A stretch of 39,763 nucleotides of DNA from contig CAYYQW010000031.1 in assembly GCA_964472505.1 (NCBI GenBank), positions 1 through 39,763 of the forward strand. Reading direction: 5' to 3'. Below the pieces are notes generated by a model. The model was not told where the DNA came from. It saw nothing but the letters and a program-made list of their open reading frames with translations, and ran no database searches. Position numbers and translations under genes: made by a program. This document shows, in pieces, positions 8,118-15,457 of this stretch. Within the stretch, counting starts at the first letter, position 1; every line of letters begins with the position of its first letter. Origin of the DNA: JAYEIA01 sp964472505 (lineage in GTDB: Bacteria; Bacteroidota; Bacteroidia; Bacteroidales; JAADGE01).

Positions 8118-9056
8118 CTACCAGCTGCCGGAAGCGCCTCCGCCTCCAAAACTCCCGCCTCCTCCGCTAAAACTGCTGCCGCTTGAAAACGAACTGCCCG
8201 AGGACCAAGAACTTGATGATGAAGAGCGCCAAGAAGACGATGAAGACCGCCACCTGCTCGAAGAGCCTGAACCGCCGGTATATTTAGAACTCTTCACAAT
8301 AAGACGAACCAAAATGCTGAAGCCAACACCGAAAAGCACAATAAAAAAGGCCAAAAGGGTACTGTAAACCAAGAATCCGCCAAATAAGGTAAATAAGGTA
8401 AATCCGCCCATTACCCACCAAAAAGTTTTTTTCTTAGCTTTGGCAAAAGCCATTAATAAAACAGCTGCAAACATTGAAATAATCATAATGATCCGACCGA
8501 CAAAAAAACGAAAAGAGAAAAAGCTGTCTGATGCAGCATAAGTAACCGGTTTCGGATCGGGAAATGTTTCTCCCTTTGCCAAAGCAGTAATTCTGTCCAC
8601 ACCGGCATTTATACCGCCGGCAAAATCCCCGTTTCGGAATTTCGGCACAATATCTTCATTTATAATACGCGATGCCGTTGCGTCGGGTATGGCTCCTTCA
8701 AAACCGTAACCCACTTCAATGCGCAACTCGCGGTCGTCTTTAGCTACCAAAAGAATAATGCCGTCATCCGCACCTTGGCGGCCAATCTTCCAAGCCTCGG
8801 CCAGACGAATGGAATATTGCTCAATGCTTTCACTGCCGGATGTGGGAATGATTACAACGGCCAGCTGGCTTCCTTGTTGAGCTTCAAAATCAATCAGCTT
8901 TTTTTCAAGAAATTGTTGCTCGCTTTCTGACAAAACTCCGCTAAGGTCGGTTACACGCTTTTCCAATTCCGGAATGGCTGCATCCTGTGCCACAGCGCCC
9001 GGCAACAGGGCAAATATAAAAATCAAGGTGATTGCACTTAAAGATAACTTTCGCAT
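8118..9056 (-). CDS. Exported TPM-domain protein, YgcG-like, with Ser/Gly-rich tail
   Basis: 312 residues. Residues 1-23 are a signal peptide ending in GAVAQ. Residues 26-155 are a TPM domain (VTDLSGVLSESEQQFLEKKLIDFE, QLAVVIIPTSG, LAEAWKIGRQGADDGIILLVAKDDRELRIEVGYGFEGAIPD). Two or three membrane spans lie at about 183-250, and the tail from residue 262 is made almost only of Ser, Gly, Trp and Phe. This is the usual YgcG layout: an extracytoplasmic TPM domain followed by membrane spans and a low-complexity SGGGG tail. It is the first gene of the three-gene operon with the LemA gene, which argues for a shared envelope function. A -7 promoter element lies 24 bp upstream. Confidence 0.9.
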   Translation of the reverse strand: MRKLSLSAITLIFIFALLPGAVAQDAAIPELEKRVTDLSGVLSESEQQFLEKKLIDFEAQQGSQLAVVIIPTSGSESIEQYSIRLAEAWKIGRQGADDGIILLVAKDDRELRIEVGYGFEGAIPDATASRIINEDIVPKFRNGDFAGGINAGVDRITALAKGETFPDPKPVTYAASDSFFSFRFFVGRIIMIISMFAAVLLMAFAKAKKKTFWWVMGGFTLFTLFGGFLVYSTLLAFFIVLFGVGFSILVRLIVKSSKYTGGSGSSSRWRSSSSSWRSSSSSSWSSGSSFSSGSSFSGGGGSFGGGGASGSW

Positions 9057-9079
9057 AACGCACTCTTTTGGATTTCTTC

Positions 9080-9107
9080 CAAAAATATGAAAAAAGGATT
9101 AAACAAG
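9080..9107 (-). promoter_or_regulatory. Candidate promoter of the TPM-TPM-LemA operon
   Basis: On the minus strand TATTTTTG (plus 9080-9087) matches TAnnTTTG and sits 24 bp before the ATG. The nearest -33-like box is CTTG (plus 9104-9107), at a short 16-bp spacing, so the -33 assignment is weak. Confidence 0.45.
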
Positions 9108-9317
9108 GCTATGCGATTGTAAAATTCTTGCAATTAGCAACCGGTTACTTTGGAAATTCGTTTTAATACACAGGCTCGAAGCATTTTAACAGATAGTCTT
9201 TCTGCTTACAAATGCGATTAAATCCGCACTGCAGTGTTCAAAATATTATTTTTGATTAATGAAAATAATTATCACATTTGTTAATGTCAAAAATATTTTA
9301 CATTATTTTTTTTTACT

Positions 9318-10139
9318 ATGGATAAAGTTGAAATTTACGTTCAGAAGATTACAGAACTTGGTATTGAGTACGCCCCAAAACTATTATTGGCTATTATTAC
9401 GCTGTTGGTTGGTGCTTTCATAATTAAACGCCTGATTAAGGTGGTAAGAAAAATATTCCGAAAACGTGAAGTAGAAGAATCCCTGCGCGGATTTCTCTTA
9501 TCCATTATTCGCATTATGCTTTGGGTAATGCTCATAATAGCCGTGGCCGGAATGGTGGGTATTGAAACCACTTCGTTCATTGCCGTACTTGGTGCAGCCG
9601 GTTTGGCCGTGGGCTTGGCATTGCAAGGCAGCTTGGCCAATTTTGCCGGCGGTGTTCTCATTTTGCTTTTCAAACCCTTCAAAGTAGGCGATCTAATTGA
9701 AGCACAAGGCTTCTTGGGTACGGCCGATGTAATCAATATTTTCCATACCGAAATACGCACCCTCGACAACCGCATTGTTGTGCTGCCCAACGGACCTTTG
9801 GCCAACGGCGCTATTACCAACATTACCCGCGAAGATTTGCGCCGTGTGGATATGGAATTCGGCATAGGGTATGAAGACGATATTGATAAGGCTAAATCTT
9901 TGATAAAGCAACTGGCCGAGGCCGACAGCCGCATTTTAAAAGACCCGGAACCTTTTATCGTATTGGGTTCTTTGGGCGACAGTTCGGTAAATTTCACCGT
10001 GCGTGTATGGTCTAAGAAAGAAGACTATTGGGGCATATATTTTGATATGCAGGAAAAAGTCAAGAAAACTTTCGATAAAGAAGGTGTTTCCATTCCTTTC
10101 CCCCAAACCGATGTGCATTTGTTTAATGAAAAAGCGTAA
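9318..10139 (+). CDS. mscS: Small-conductance mechanosensitive channel, MscS family
   Basis: 273 residues, close to the 286 of E. coli MscS. Three membrane helices lie at about 20-40, 60-80 and 86-118. The pore helix has the Ala/Gly ridge AAGLAVGLALQGSLANFAGG (93-112). It is followed by the beta-domain entrance FKPFKVGDLIE (118-128), VLPNGPLANGAITN and the cytoplasmic alpha/beta domain. The heptameric channel in the inner membrane opens under membrane tension and releases solutes on hypo-osmotic shock. It is transcribed alone, divergently from the TPM-LemA operon, and ends at a strong terminator. A possible promoter is TTTG at 9277-9280 with TACATTAT at 9299-9306. Confidence 0.95.
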   Translation: MDKVEIYVQKITELGIEYAPKLLLAIITLLVGAFIIKRLIKVVRKIFRKREVEESLRGFLLSIIRIMLWVMLIIAVAGMVGIETTSFIAVLGAAGLAVGLALQGSLANFAGGVLILLFKPFKVGDLIEAQGFLGTADVINIFHTEIRTLDNRIVVLPNGPLANGAITNITREDLRRVDMEFGIGYEDDIDKAKSLIKQLAEADSRILKDPEPFIVLGSLGDSSVNFTVRVWSKKEDYWGIYFDMQEKVKKTFDKEGVSIPFPQTDVHLFNEKA

Positions 10140-10160
10140 GTACGAAATTTACTCCCGTAA

Positions 10161-10189
10161 AAAGCTGCCGCATAGCGGCGGCTTTTTTT
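10161..10189 (+). terminator. Rho-independent terminator of mscS
   Basis: An AAGC-TGCCGC / GCGGCG-GCTT stem (one G-U pair) around a three-base loop, followed by a run of seven T, 22 bp past the mscS stop codon. Confidence 0.92.
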
Positions 10190-10225
10190 GTAATGCACTG
10201 CCGGAAATTAAGAACATAAATACAA

Positions 10226-10256
10226 TTTGAAAATTGATACAAAAATTGTATATTTA
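10226..10256 (+). promoter_or_regulatory. Promoter of the MntA-HepT operon
   Basis: TTTG at 10226-10229, exactly 19 bp, then TATATTTA at 10249-10256 matches TTTG-N19-TAnnTTTG with one mismatch. It places transcription start near 10263, which excludes the in-frame TTG at 10234 as a start and supports ATG 10276. Confidence 0.7.
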
Positions 10257-10275
10257 CAGAAAGAATACGGAACCC

Positions 10276-10572
10276 ATGGCGATAAATCAAAAAATGAAAC
10301 AAGAAATCATTAATTATCTGTTGCAATATGAGCCTGTATTCATTGGTGTTTTTGGCTCTTATGCACGCAACCGGCAAACTGAAAGCAGTGATTTGGACTT
10401 GCTTGTATCATTTTACAAAAAACTCACATTGATTGATTTATCAAGAATTAAAAATGAACTCTCCGACAGGCTTAATATTGAAATTGATTTGATAACCCGA
10501 CAGTCTTTGCACCCTAAACTAAAACCATATATTGAAGAAGACCTACAAGTGATTTATCATGCTCAAGAATAA
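10276..10572 (+). CDS. mntA: MntA-like nucleotidyltransferase, antitoxin of a MNT/HEPN module
   Basis: 98 residues, a minimal nucleotidyltransferase (MNT). The catalytic signature is GSYAR (27-31) followed by S38-D39-x-D41 in SSDLDLL, with the third acidic residue D71 in IEIDLIT. In characterised MntA-HepT pairs this enzyme adds AMP to a tyrosine of the HEPN toxin and so silences it. The ATG at 10276 is preferred over an in-frame TTG 42 bp upstream because the promoter overlaps that TTG. The 3' end overlaps the HEPN gene by 14 bp, the usual tight coupling of toxin-antitoxin pairs. Confidence 0.9.
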   Translation: MAINQKMKQEIINYLLQYEPVFIGVFGSYARNRQTESSDLDLLVSFYKKLTLIDLSRIKNELSDRLNIEIDLITRQSLHPKLKPYIEEDLQVIYHAQE

Positions 10573-10897
10573 CTACATCTATATCGAACACATTCAAAAC
10601 TGTGCACGAAAAATACTTTCATATACAAAAGGTATGGACGAAGATGCTTTTTTGAGTAATGAAATTGTGCAAGATGCCGTTATTAGAAATTTTGAAATAA
10701 TTGGCGAAGCAAGTAAGCAGTTATCCGAAGATTTTAAAAAAGAACACGAACAGATTCCGTGGAAAGAAATGGCCGGAATGCGAGATATTTTAATACATGA
10801 CTACATCGGCACCGACCTTTGGGCTGTATGGAATACCGTAACACAATATATTCCCGAGTTAACAGAAAAGCTTGACAATATCTCAAAAAGTGATTAG
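10559..10897 (+). CDS. hepT: HepT-like HEPN (DUF86) ribonuclease toxin
   Basis: 112 residues, all-helical, the DUF86 branch of HEPN proteins. The active motif R75-x4-H80-x-Y82 (MRDILIHDY) is intact. Arg and His form the RNase site, and the Tyr is the residue adenylylated by MntA in the characterised family. The start ATG lies inside the last codons of mntA. With MntA it forms a type VII toxin-antitoxin module. Both key motifs are complete, so the pair is likely active. No third gene joins the operon before the inverted repeat at 10922. Confidence 0.92.
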   Translation: MLKNNYIYIEHIQNCARKILSYTKGMDEDAFLSNEIVQDAVIRNFEIIGEASKQLSEDFKKEHEQIPWKEMAGMRDILIHDYIGTDLWAVWNTVTQYIPELTEKLDNISKSD

Positions 10898-10921
10898 TAT
10901 TTGACAAATAATTTGGGACGT

Positions 10922-10953
10922 CTGAAATTTGTAAAGTTTCAGGTAAATTTCAG
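10922..10953. repeat. Overlapping inverted repeats behind hepT
   Basis: CTGAAATTT (10922-10930) is complementary to AAATTTCAG (10945-10953). Its first six bases can pair instead with TTTCAG at 10937-10942, giving two mutually exclusive hairpins. There is no T-run, so a terminator role is unproven. Confidence 0.45.
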
Positions 10954-11024
10954 GAAGTAATACAAAAATTAAATTTCCGAAATAAAAAAAAATATGTAAC
11001 TTGTAATAGCTTTTCTCTTTTTGG

Positions 11025-11642
11025 ATGATAAGCCATAAAAATATACCGTCTATGATTGAAGATATCAAAGCAAAAATCGGAAACCAAAAGATTAAAGGAA
11101 TCATTCCCGTGAATCCGAAAGATTTAAAAGTGAAATTTGCCAATACTTCCTACACTACGGGTTTTGTAAACTGGTTTGTTTATTTCATAATCGCTCTTAT
11201 TCCGACACCAATTTTTATGTTTATTATCAGTGATTTATTAATGGATCCGTATGTACATCTGAGTAAAATTCTGGCATTATTTATTTTAATTATTGGAGGC
11301 ATAATGTTTTTGGCCGATTATATTTATAAAAACAGTATAAAAACTTATCCTGAAACACTTTTGGTCATCACGGATTCGGACATGTATTTTTTTGCCGTAA
11401 AAAACGGCAGATTTGAAATTTCTCACACATTTGATTTGAATGTGAATAAGTTAGGTGAGTCTTTTTACGGGGAGATCAATAAGAAAACCAAAAGAATCGG
11501 AAAAAATTTTGAAATTCGCAAGGCGGGCAAAAAGCTTTTATCGGGAAAATTATTGATATCTGACAACCGCCTGTACAGCCCGAATGTGCCGGATGAATTA
11601 TTGCTTCCCGTCGAAAAACTGCAAAAAATCTATCTTTCGTAA
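11025..11642 (+). CDS. Hypothetical membrane protein with two transmembrane helices
   Basis: 205 residues, not recognised. Two hydrophobic segments at about 49-72 and 79-99 are separated by a short loop (MDPYVHLSK), an arrangement that places both ends on the same side. The C-terminal 100 residues are soluble and beta-rich, with alternating hydrophobic and charged stretches, somewhat like a PH-type domain (ETLLVITDSDMYFFAVKNGRFEISHTF). The start may be ATG 11025 or the in-frame ATG at 11052. The next gene, csaA, follows closely (36 bp), so the two may be cotranscribed. Confidence 0.65.
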   Translation: MISHKNIPSMIEDIKAKIGNQKIKGIIPVNPKDLKVKFANTSYTTGFVNWFVYFIIALIPTPIFMFIISDLLMDPYVHLSKILALFILIIGGIMFLADYIYKNSIKTYPETLLVITDSDMYFFAVKNGRFEISHTFDLNVNKLGESFYGEINKKTKRIGKNFEIRKAGKKLLSGKLLISDNRLYSPNVPDELLLPVEKLQKIYLS

Positions 11643-11678
11643 TTGGCGATTGTCTGTAATCGGCTAATAATAAGCGGT

Positions 11679-12017
11679 ATGAAACAAATAATTTGGGATG
11701 ATTTTGAAAAAGTTGAGCTGAGAGTCGGAACGATAATTGATGTGCAGAATTTTCCCAAAGCCAAAGTGCCGGCCTATATTATTACAGTCGATTTTGGAGA
11801 GAAATTCGGCATTAAAAAATCATCGGCTCAAATCACTGTTTTATATTCCAAAGAGGACTTGCTGAATAAACAGATAATTGCTGTGCTGAATTTTCCGCCC
11901 AAGCAGATTGGCTCGTTTATGTCTGAGTTTCTAATCACCGGCTTTGTACAGGAGAAAGGCGAAGTAGTTTTAGCCGTGCCCGACAAAAAAGCCGAAAATG
12001 GGACCAAGCTTGCATAA
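11679..12017 (+). CDS. csaA: CsaA-like tRNA-binding-domain protein (chaperone/export-related)
   Basis: 112 residues, the normal length for CsaA (about 110). It is a single EMAP/tRNA-binding OB-fold: FEKVELRVGTIIDVQNFPKAKVPAYIITVDFG, then IGSFMSEFLITGFVQEKGEVVLAVPD and the closing NGTKLA. CsaA homologues act as dimers and are reported to bind unfolded or preproteins; tRNA binding is inferred from the fold. The start is placed at ATG 11679, because the longer reading begins at a TTG and adds 12 residues absent from the family. A bidirectional terminator follows at 12128. Confidence 0.92.
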   Translation: MKQIIWDDFEKVELRVGTIIDVQNFPKAKVPAYIITVDFGEKFGIKKSSAQITVLYSKEDLLNKQIIAVLNFPPKQIGSFMSEFLITGFVQEKGEVVLAVPDKKAENGTKLA

Positions 12018-12127
12018 TTATAACCGCAAAAAAAAATAAGATTCAAAAAAACAACACTTAACAGCTCGCATACCTACCCGTCTAAAATTATTATTAAACG
12101 AAAACGCATAAAATTTCTTACAAAAAA

Positions 12128-12162
12128 AGAAGTCGAGCTTCAAGAATGAAAGTCCGACTTCT
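12128..12162. terminator. Bidirectional terminator between csaA and tRNA-Thr
   Basis: An 8-bp perfect stem AGAAGTCG/CGACTTCT. On the minus strand it is followed by seven T (plus A at 12122-12128), ending the tRNA-Thr transcript. On the plus strand CTTTTTC follows, a weaker terminator for csaA. Confidence 0.82.
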
Positions 12163-12171
12163 CTTTTTCAG

Positions 12172-12244
12172 AGCCACTCATGAGACTCGAACTCACGACC
12201 TGCTCATTACGAATGAGCTGCTCTACCGACTGAGCTAAAGTGGC
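12172..12244 (-). tRNA. trnT: tRNA-Thr (CGU anticodon)
   Basis: The minus strand folds as a full cloverleaf. Acceptor stem GCCACTT/GAGTGGC; D arm with AGCTCAG..GGTAGAGC; anticodon stem GCTCA/TGAGC with loop TTCGTAA, so anticodon CGU reads ACG; T arm with TTCGAGT. The discriminator is U and CCA is not encoded. Length is 73 nt. Confidence 0.95.
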
Positions 12245-12257
12245 GTATTAAGTTTTA

Positions 12258-12289
12258 CAAAATTATACTGTTTTTCAAATTAAAAGAAA
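12258..12289 (-). promoter_or_regulatory. Promoter of tRNA-Thr
   Basis: On the minus strand TTTC (plus 12286-12289), 20 bp, then TAATTTTG (plus 12258-12265) fits the Bacteroidota consensus and puts transcription start a few bases before the tRNA. Confidence 0.55.
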
Positions 12290-12339
12290 AAAAATGCAAA
12301 AATTGCTTTTAAAAAAAACAATTTTTGCATTTGAATAAT
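12285..12339. repeat. 55-bp gap flank, left copy
   Basis: These 55 bases are identical to 12440-12494 on the other side of the N run. They contain the same hairpin as the right copy. Probably the same locus represented twice at two contig ends. Confidence 0.9.
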
Positions 12340-12439
12340 NNNNNNNNNNNNNNNNNNNNNNNNNNNNNNNNNNNNNNNNNNNNNNNNNNNNNNNNNNNNN
12401 NNNNNNNNNNNNNNNNNNNNNNNNNNNNNNNNNNNNNNN
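12340..12439. other. Assembly gap of exactly 100 N
   Basis: One hundred N, the conventional length for a scaffold gap of unknown size. The flanks are exact 55-bp duplicates, so the true distance may be zero or negative. Confidence 0.97.
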
Positions 12440-12494
12440 AGAAAAAAAATGCAAAAATTGCTTTTAAAAAAAACAATTTTTGCATTTGAATAAT
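12440..12494. repeat. 55-bp gap flank, right copy
   Basis: Exact copy of 12285-12339, directly after the N run and carrying the terminator hairpin listed next. Confidence 0.9.
12442..12487 (-). terminator. Rho-independent terminator of the 2-oxoacid oxidoreductase operon
   Basis: A 14-bp perfect stem pairs 12447-12460 with 12474-12487, and on the minus strand runs directly into eight T. It lies about 90 bp past the gamma-subunit stop. An identical copy is at 12287-12332. Confidence 0.75.
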
Positions 12495-12579
12495 CTTTAA
12501 GTTGTACCGGTTGTACTTAAAAAAGTCGAATGAGGCGAAGCCGAAATTAGACTAAATTAAAAGTAATGTCGGTTTTATA

Positions 12580-13131
12580 CTATACCTTTTGCACTTCTTC
12601 TACTTTTTCCATACCGGTTTTTAGGGCTTGTACATTCAGCGGAATCAGATGATGGTGTCTTTCCGGAAGCGCTTTATACAAACCTTTTTCAGCATTTTCA
12701 AACTGAATAATTGGTTTTATTTTAAGATAAGCACCCAATATAACCATATTAAAGGTTTTTGGGTTTTTCAGTGCAGCGGCTTCTTTCACGCCTTCCACTT
12801 TGTATATGTTAATGTCTTTGCGCTTGGGCGGATTAATGATACCGTTGGGGTCATATAAAAGCGTTCCGCCGGGTTTAAGCTCAGCTTCAAATTTATCCAT
12901 GGATTGCTGATTCAGAATAATGGCCGTATCATATTCGGTGAGTATGGGCGAGCTAATACGATTATCGCTGATGATAACCGTAACATTGGCCGTCCCTCCG
13001 CGCATTTCCGGGCCATAAGAGGGCATCCAACTTACTTCTTTGTCTTCCATAATTCCGGAATAGGAAAGAATCATTCCCATGGAAAGTACGCCTTGGCCTC
13101 CAAAACCGGCTATAATTATTTCTTCATTCAT
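12580..13131 (-). CDS. korC: 2-oxoacid:ferredoxin oxidoreductase, gamma subunit
   Basis: 183 residues, the normal size of the gamma domain. The N-terminal motif GFGGQGVLSMG (9-19), then SWMPSYGPEMRGGTANVTVIIS (34-55) and YDTAIILNQQSMDKFE are characteristic. It is the last gene of a four-gene minus-strand operon (ferredoxin, alpha, beta, gamma), 31 bp behind the beta gene. The complex decarboxylates a 2-oxoacid, transfers the acyl group to CoA and reduces ferredoxin in the cytosol. Substrate specificity (2-oxoglutarate, branched-chain 2-oxoacid or other) cannot be told from this subunit. Confidence 0.93.
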   Translation of the reverse strand: MNEEIIIAGFGGQGVLSMGMILSYSGIMEDKEVSWMPSYGPEMRGGTANVTVIISDNRISSPILTEYDTAIILNQQSMDKFEAELKPGGTLLYDPNGIINPPKRKDINIYKVEGVKEAAALKNPKTFNMVILGAYLKIKPIIQFENAEKGLYKALPERHHHLIPLNVQALKTGMEKVEEVQKV

Positions 13132-13162
13132 ATTTTAATGTTTTTTTGTTAACAATTATGCA

Positions 13163-13933
13163 TTATCCTTTAATATCGCCTAAAGGATAAAAAGGCAGCA
13201 TATTTTCTTCTAACCATTCGTTGGATTTTACGGGTGACATTTTCCAGCCCGAATTGCAGTTACTTACAATTTCCACAAAAGCCAATCCTTTTTTCTCTTT
13301 TTGTATCTCAAAAGCTTTTTTGATGGCTTTCTTGGCTTTACGCACCAATGCAGGTTTGTGTACGGCCTGTCGGGTTACGAATGCCGTACCCGGGAGTTCG
13401 GCAACCAGTTCCGTAATTTTCAGCGGATGCCCCATCATCTTCACTTCGCGTCCGTAGGGCGATGTGGATGAATTCATACCGGGCAAAGTAGTCGGAGCCA
13501 TTTGGCCGCCGGTCATGCCGTATATCCCGTTATTGATAAAAATGATTACAATATTTTCACCGCGGTTGCAGGCGTGAATGGTTTCCGCCGTACCAATTGC
13601 AGCTAAATCGCCGTCGCCTTGGTAGGTGAAAATGTATTTTTCGGGATACAATCTTTTCATACCGGTAGCGAGTGCCGGGGCACGTCCGTGCGCAGCCTGC
13701 TGCATATCTATATTCATAAAGTCGTAAGCCAATACCGAGCAACCTACCGGCGCTATACCAATGGTTTTGTCAGTAATGTTCATTTCTTCCACGACTTCCA
13801 TGGTTATTCGGTGAGCAACGCCGTGTCCGCAACCCGGGCAATACGAGAGCGTAGCGTCAGTCATGTTTTTGGTTTTTTCAAAAACCAACTTGCCTTTATC
13901 CATTATTTCTTGTGGAGTTATTGTGTCAGCCAT
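13163..13933 (-). CDS. korB: 2-oxoacid:ferredoxin oxidoreductase, beta (thiamine-diphosphate) subunit
   Basis: 256 residues. CPGCGHG at 32-38 and the thiamine-diphosphate/Mg motif GDGD...NN (YQGDGDLAAIGTAETIHA, then IIFINNGIYGMTGGQMAPTT) identify the catalytic subunit. ATG 13931-13933 is 4 bp from the alpha-subunit stop, so translation is probably coupled. The short form without extra cysteine clusters matches the Kor/Vor type, where iron-sulfur clusters sit on the separate ferredoxin subunit and are few in beta. Confidence 0.95.
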   Translation of the reverse strand: MADTITPQEIMDKGKLVFEKTKNMTDATLSYCPGCGHGVAHRITMEVVEEMNITDKTIGIAPVGCSVLAYDFMNIDMQQAAHGRAPALATGMKRLYPEKYIFTYQGDGDLAAIGTAETIHACNRGENIVIIFINNGIYGMTGGQMAPTTLPGMNSSTSPYGREVKMMGHPLKITELVAELPGTAFVTRQAVHKPALVRKAKKAIKKAFEIQKEKKGLAFVEIVSNCNSGWKMSPVKSNEWLEENMLPFYPLGDIKG

Positions 13934-13937
13934 AGTG

Positions 13938-15023
13938 CTATTGTTTTATTATTTTTTGTTCTAATGCTTCTAATACGCCTTCGGGCGAAGGAATCATACC
14001 GCCGAAACGGCCAAAATGTTCTACGGGTACTTTGCCTTCCACGGCCAGTCTTACGTCTTCTACCATTTGTCCGGTATTCATTTCTACGGTAAGGAATCCT
14101 TTTACTTTTTCGGCAGCTTCTTTTATAATTTGCGAGGGAAACGGCCAAAGTGTAATCGGTCGAATAAGACCTATCTTAATTCCTTTTTTTGCGCCAAGCT
14201 CAACAGCTTTTTGGCAAATTCGTGCCGATGAACCGAAAGCTACGAGTGCATAATCGGCATCATCGCAATTGATTTTTTCAAAACGAACTTCATTTTCCGA
14301 GATGCGTTTATATTTTTTCGCCAAATTATGGTTATGCTGCTCCATACGTTCCGGCTTAAGATCCAACGATGTTATAATGTTCCGTTCACGGTCGGGCGTT
14401 TTTCCGGTAGTAGCCCAACTGCCGTATTTCTTAACGATTTCATCATCGGTGAGCCTTTCTTTTTGAGGGGGGAGCACCACTTTCTCCATCATCTGCCCGA
14501 TAACACCATCGGTAAGAATCATGGCCGGATTTCTGTATTTGAAAGCCAATTCTAAACCGAGATCAACAAAATCGGCCATTTCCTGCACCGATGAAGGGGC
14601 GAGTACAATCAAGCGATAATCACCGTGTCCGCCGCCTTTTACCGACTGAAAATAATCGGACTGTGAAGGCTGAATGGTTCCCAAACCGGGACCGCCGCGC
14701 TGTACATTTACAATAAGACAAGGCAACTCAGCTCCGGCAATATAAGAAATACCTTCCTGTTTCAAACTTACTCCGGGGCTGGATGAGGTCGTCATCACTT
14801 TTTTTCCTCCGGCAGCACCGCCGTACACCATGTTGATGGCAGCTACTTCACTTTCGGCTTGTAAGACCTGCATTCCGGTGCGTTTATGCGGTTCTTCTCG
14901 CATCAAGTATTCAATAATTTCGGATTGAGGCGTTATGGGATAGCCAAAATAGCCATCCACGCCGGCTCTGATTGCAGCTTCGGCAATTACCTCATTGCCT
15001 TTCATTAATTTTGCTTCTGACAT
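13938..15023 (-). CDS. korA: 2-oxoacid:ferredoxin oxidoreductase, alpha subunit (KorA/VorB type)
   Basis: 361 residues. The pyrimidine-binding domain has GNEVIAEAAIRAGVDGYFGYPITPQSEI (9-36), ESEVAAINMVYGGAAGGKKVMTTSSSPGVSLKQEGISY and a QRGGPGLGT stretch. The C-terminal third is the transketolase-C-like domain (FGSSARICQKAVELGAKKGIKIGLIRPITLWPFP). The closest annotation names are 3-methyl-2-oxobutanoate dehydrogenase VorB and 2-oxoglutarate oxidoreductase KorA. It follows the ferredoxin gene by 34 bp and leads into the beta gene. Confidence 0.94.
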   Translation of the reverse strand: MSEAKLMKGNEVIAEAAIRAGVDGYFGYPITPQSEIIEYLMREEPHKRTGMQVLQAESEVAAINMVYGGAAGGKKVMTTSSSPGVSLKQEGISYIAGAELPCLIVNVQRGGPGLGTIQPSQSDYFQSVKGGGHGDYRLIVLAPSSVQEMADFVDLGLELAFKYRNPAMILTDGVIGQMMEKVVLPPQKERLTDDEIVKKYGSWATTGKTPDRERNIITSLDLKPERMEQHNHNLAKKYKRISENEVRFEKINCDDADYALVAFGSSARICQKAVELGAKKGIKIGLIRPITLWPFPSQIIKEAAEKVKGFLTVEMNTGQMVEDVRLAVEGKVPVEHFGRFGGMIPSPEGVLEALEQKIIKQ

Positions 15024-15057
15024 ATTCTTGTTTTTTAAAAATCAGTAAATGGATGAA

Positions 15058-15288
15058 TTATTTCTCAGCTTTGTAGCGATATACCGTAATACACATATCG
15101 GGACATACCAGTGCGCAATTTACACAGCCGGTGCAGTCTTCTTGATTTTTCGGATAAGCGTAATGAAAGCCTTTACTGTTTACTTCCTCGTGCATGCTTA
15201 TCACATCCGTAGGACAGGCTACCACACAGAGATCGCATCCTTTACAGCATTCCGTATCTATTATGATTGCTCCTTTTATTTTTGCCAT
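15058..15288 (-). CDS. korD: Two-cluster 4Fe-4S ferredoxin, delta subunit of the 2-oxoacid oxidoreductase
   Basis: 76 residues with two perfect cluster motifs: C-x2-C-x2-C-x3-CP in CCKGCDLCVVACP and CTGCVNCALVCP. It carries electrons from the thiamine centre to soluble ferredoxin. It is the first gene of the operon. Start ATG 15286-15288 (MAKIKGAIIID) is preferred over an upstream ATG that would add 15 residues, because a -7 promoter element lies at 15331-15338, over that upstream start. Confidence 0.94.
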   Translation of the reverse strand: MAKIKGAIIIDTECCKGCDLCVVACPTDVISMHEEVNSKGFHYAYPKNQEDCTGCVNCALVCPDMCITVYRYKAEK

Positions 15289-15330
15289 AATAATGTTATG
15301 TTTTATGTTGTGAATAATATTTAAATCAAG

Positions 15331-15338
15331 CAAATTTA
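15331..15338 (-). promoter_or_regulatory. Candidate -7 element of the 2-oxoacid oxidoreductase operon
   Basis: On the minus strand TAAATTTG matches TAnnTTTG, 42 bp before the chosen ferredoxin start. A good -33 box at 19 bp is not obvious. Confidence 0.4.
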
Positions 15339-15457
15339 TTAATAATTTGATGAATAGAAGGAATATGCGACTTGTTTAAAAACAATATCAATTTTTTAAA
15401 AATATTTCCTTTCATGCTTCAAAATAATTATTTTTTTTATTTTACAAATGACTTAAA

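Noticed and set aside
9341..9997. 218-codon minus-strand reading frame opposite mscS
   Set aside because: It lies wholly antisense to the well-conserved MscS gene and its translation is Ser/Pro/Lys-rich with no domain.
12496..12521. Small hairpin TTTAAGT/ACTTAAA as terminator of the oxidoreductase operon
   Set aside because: On the minus strand its T-run is on the upstream side; the 12442-12487 hairpin fits much better.
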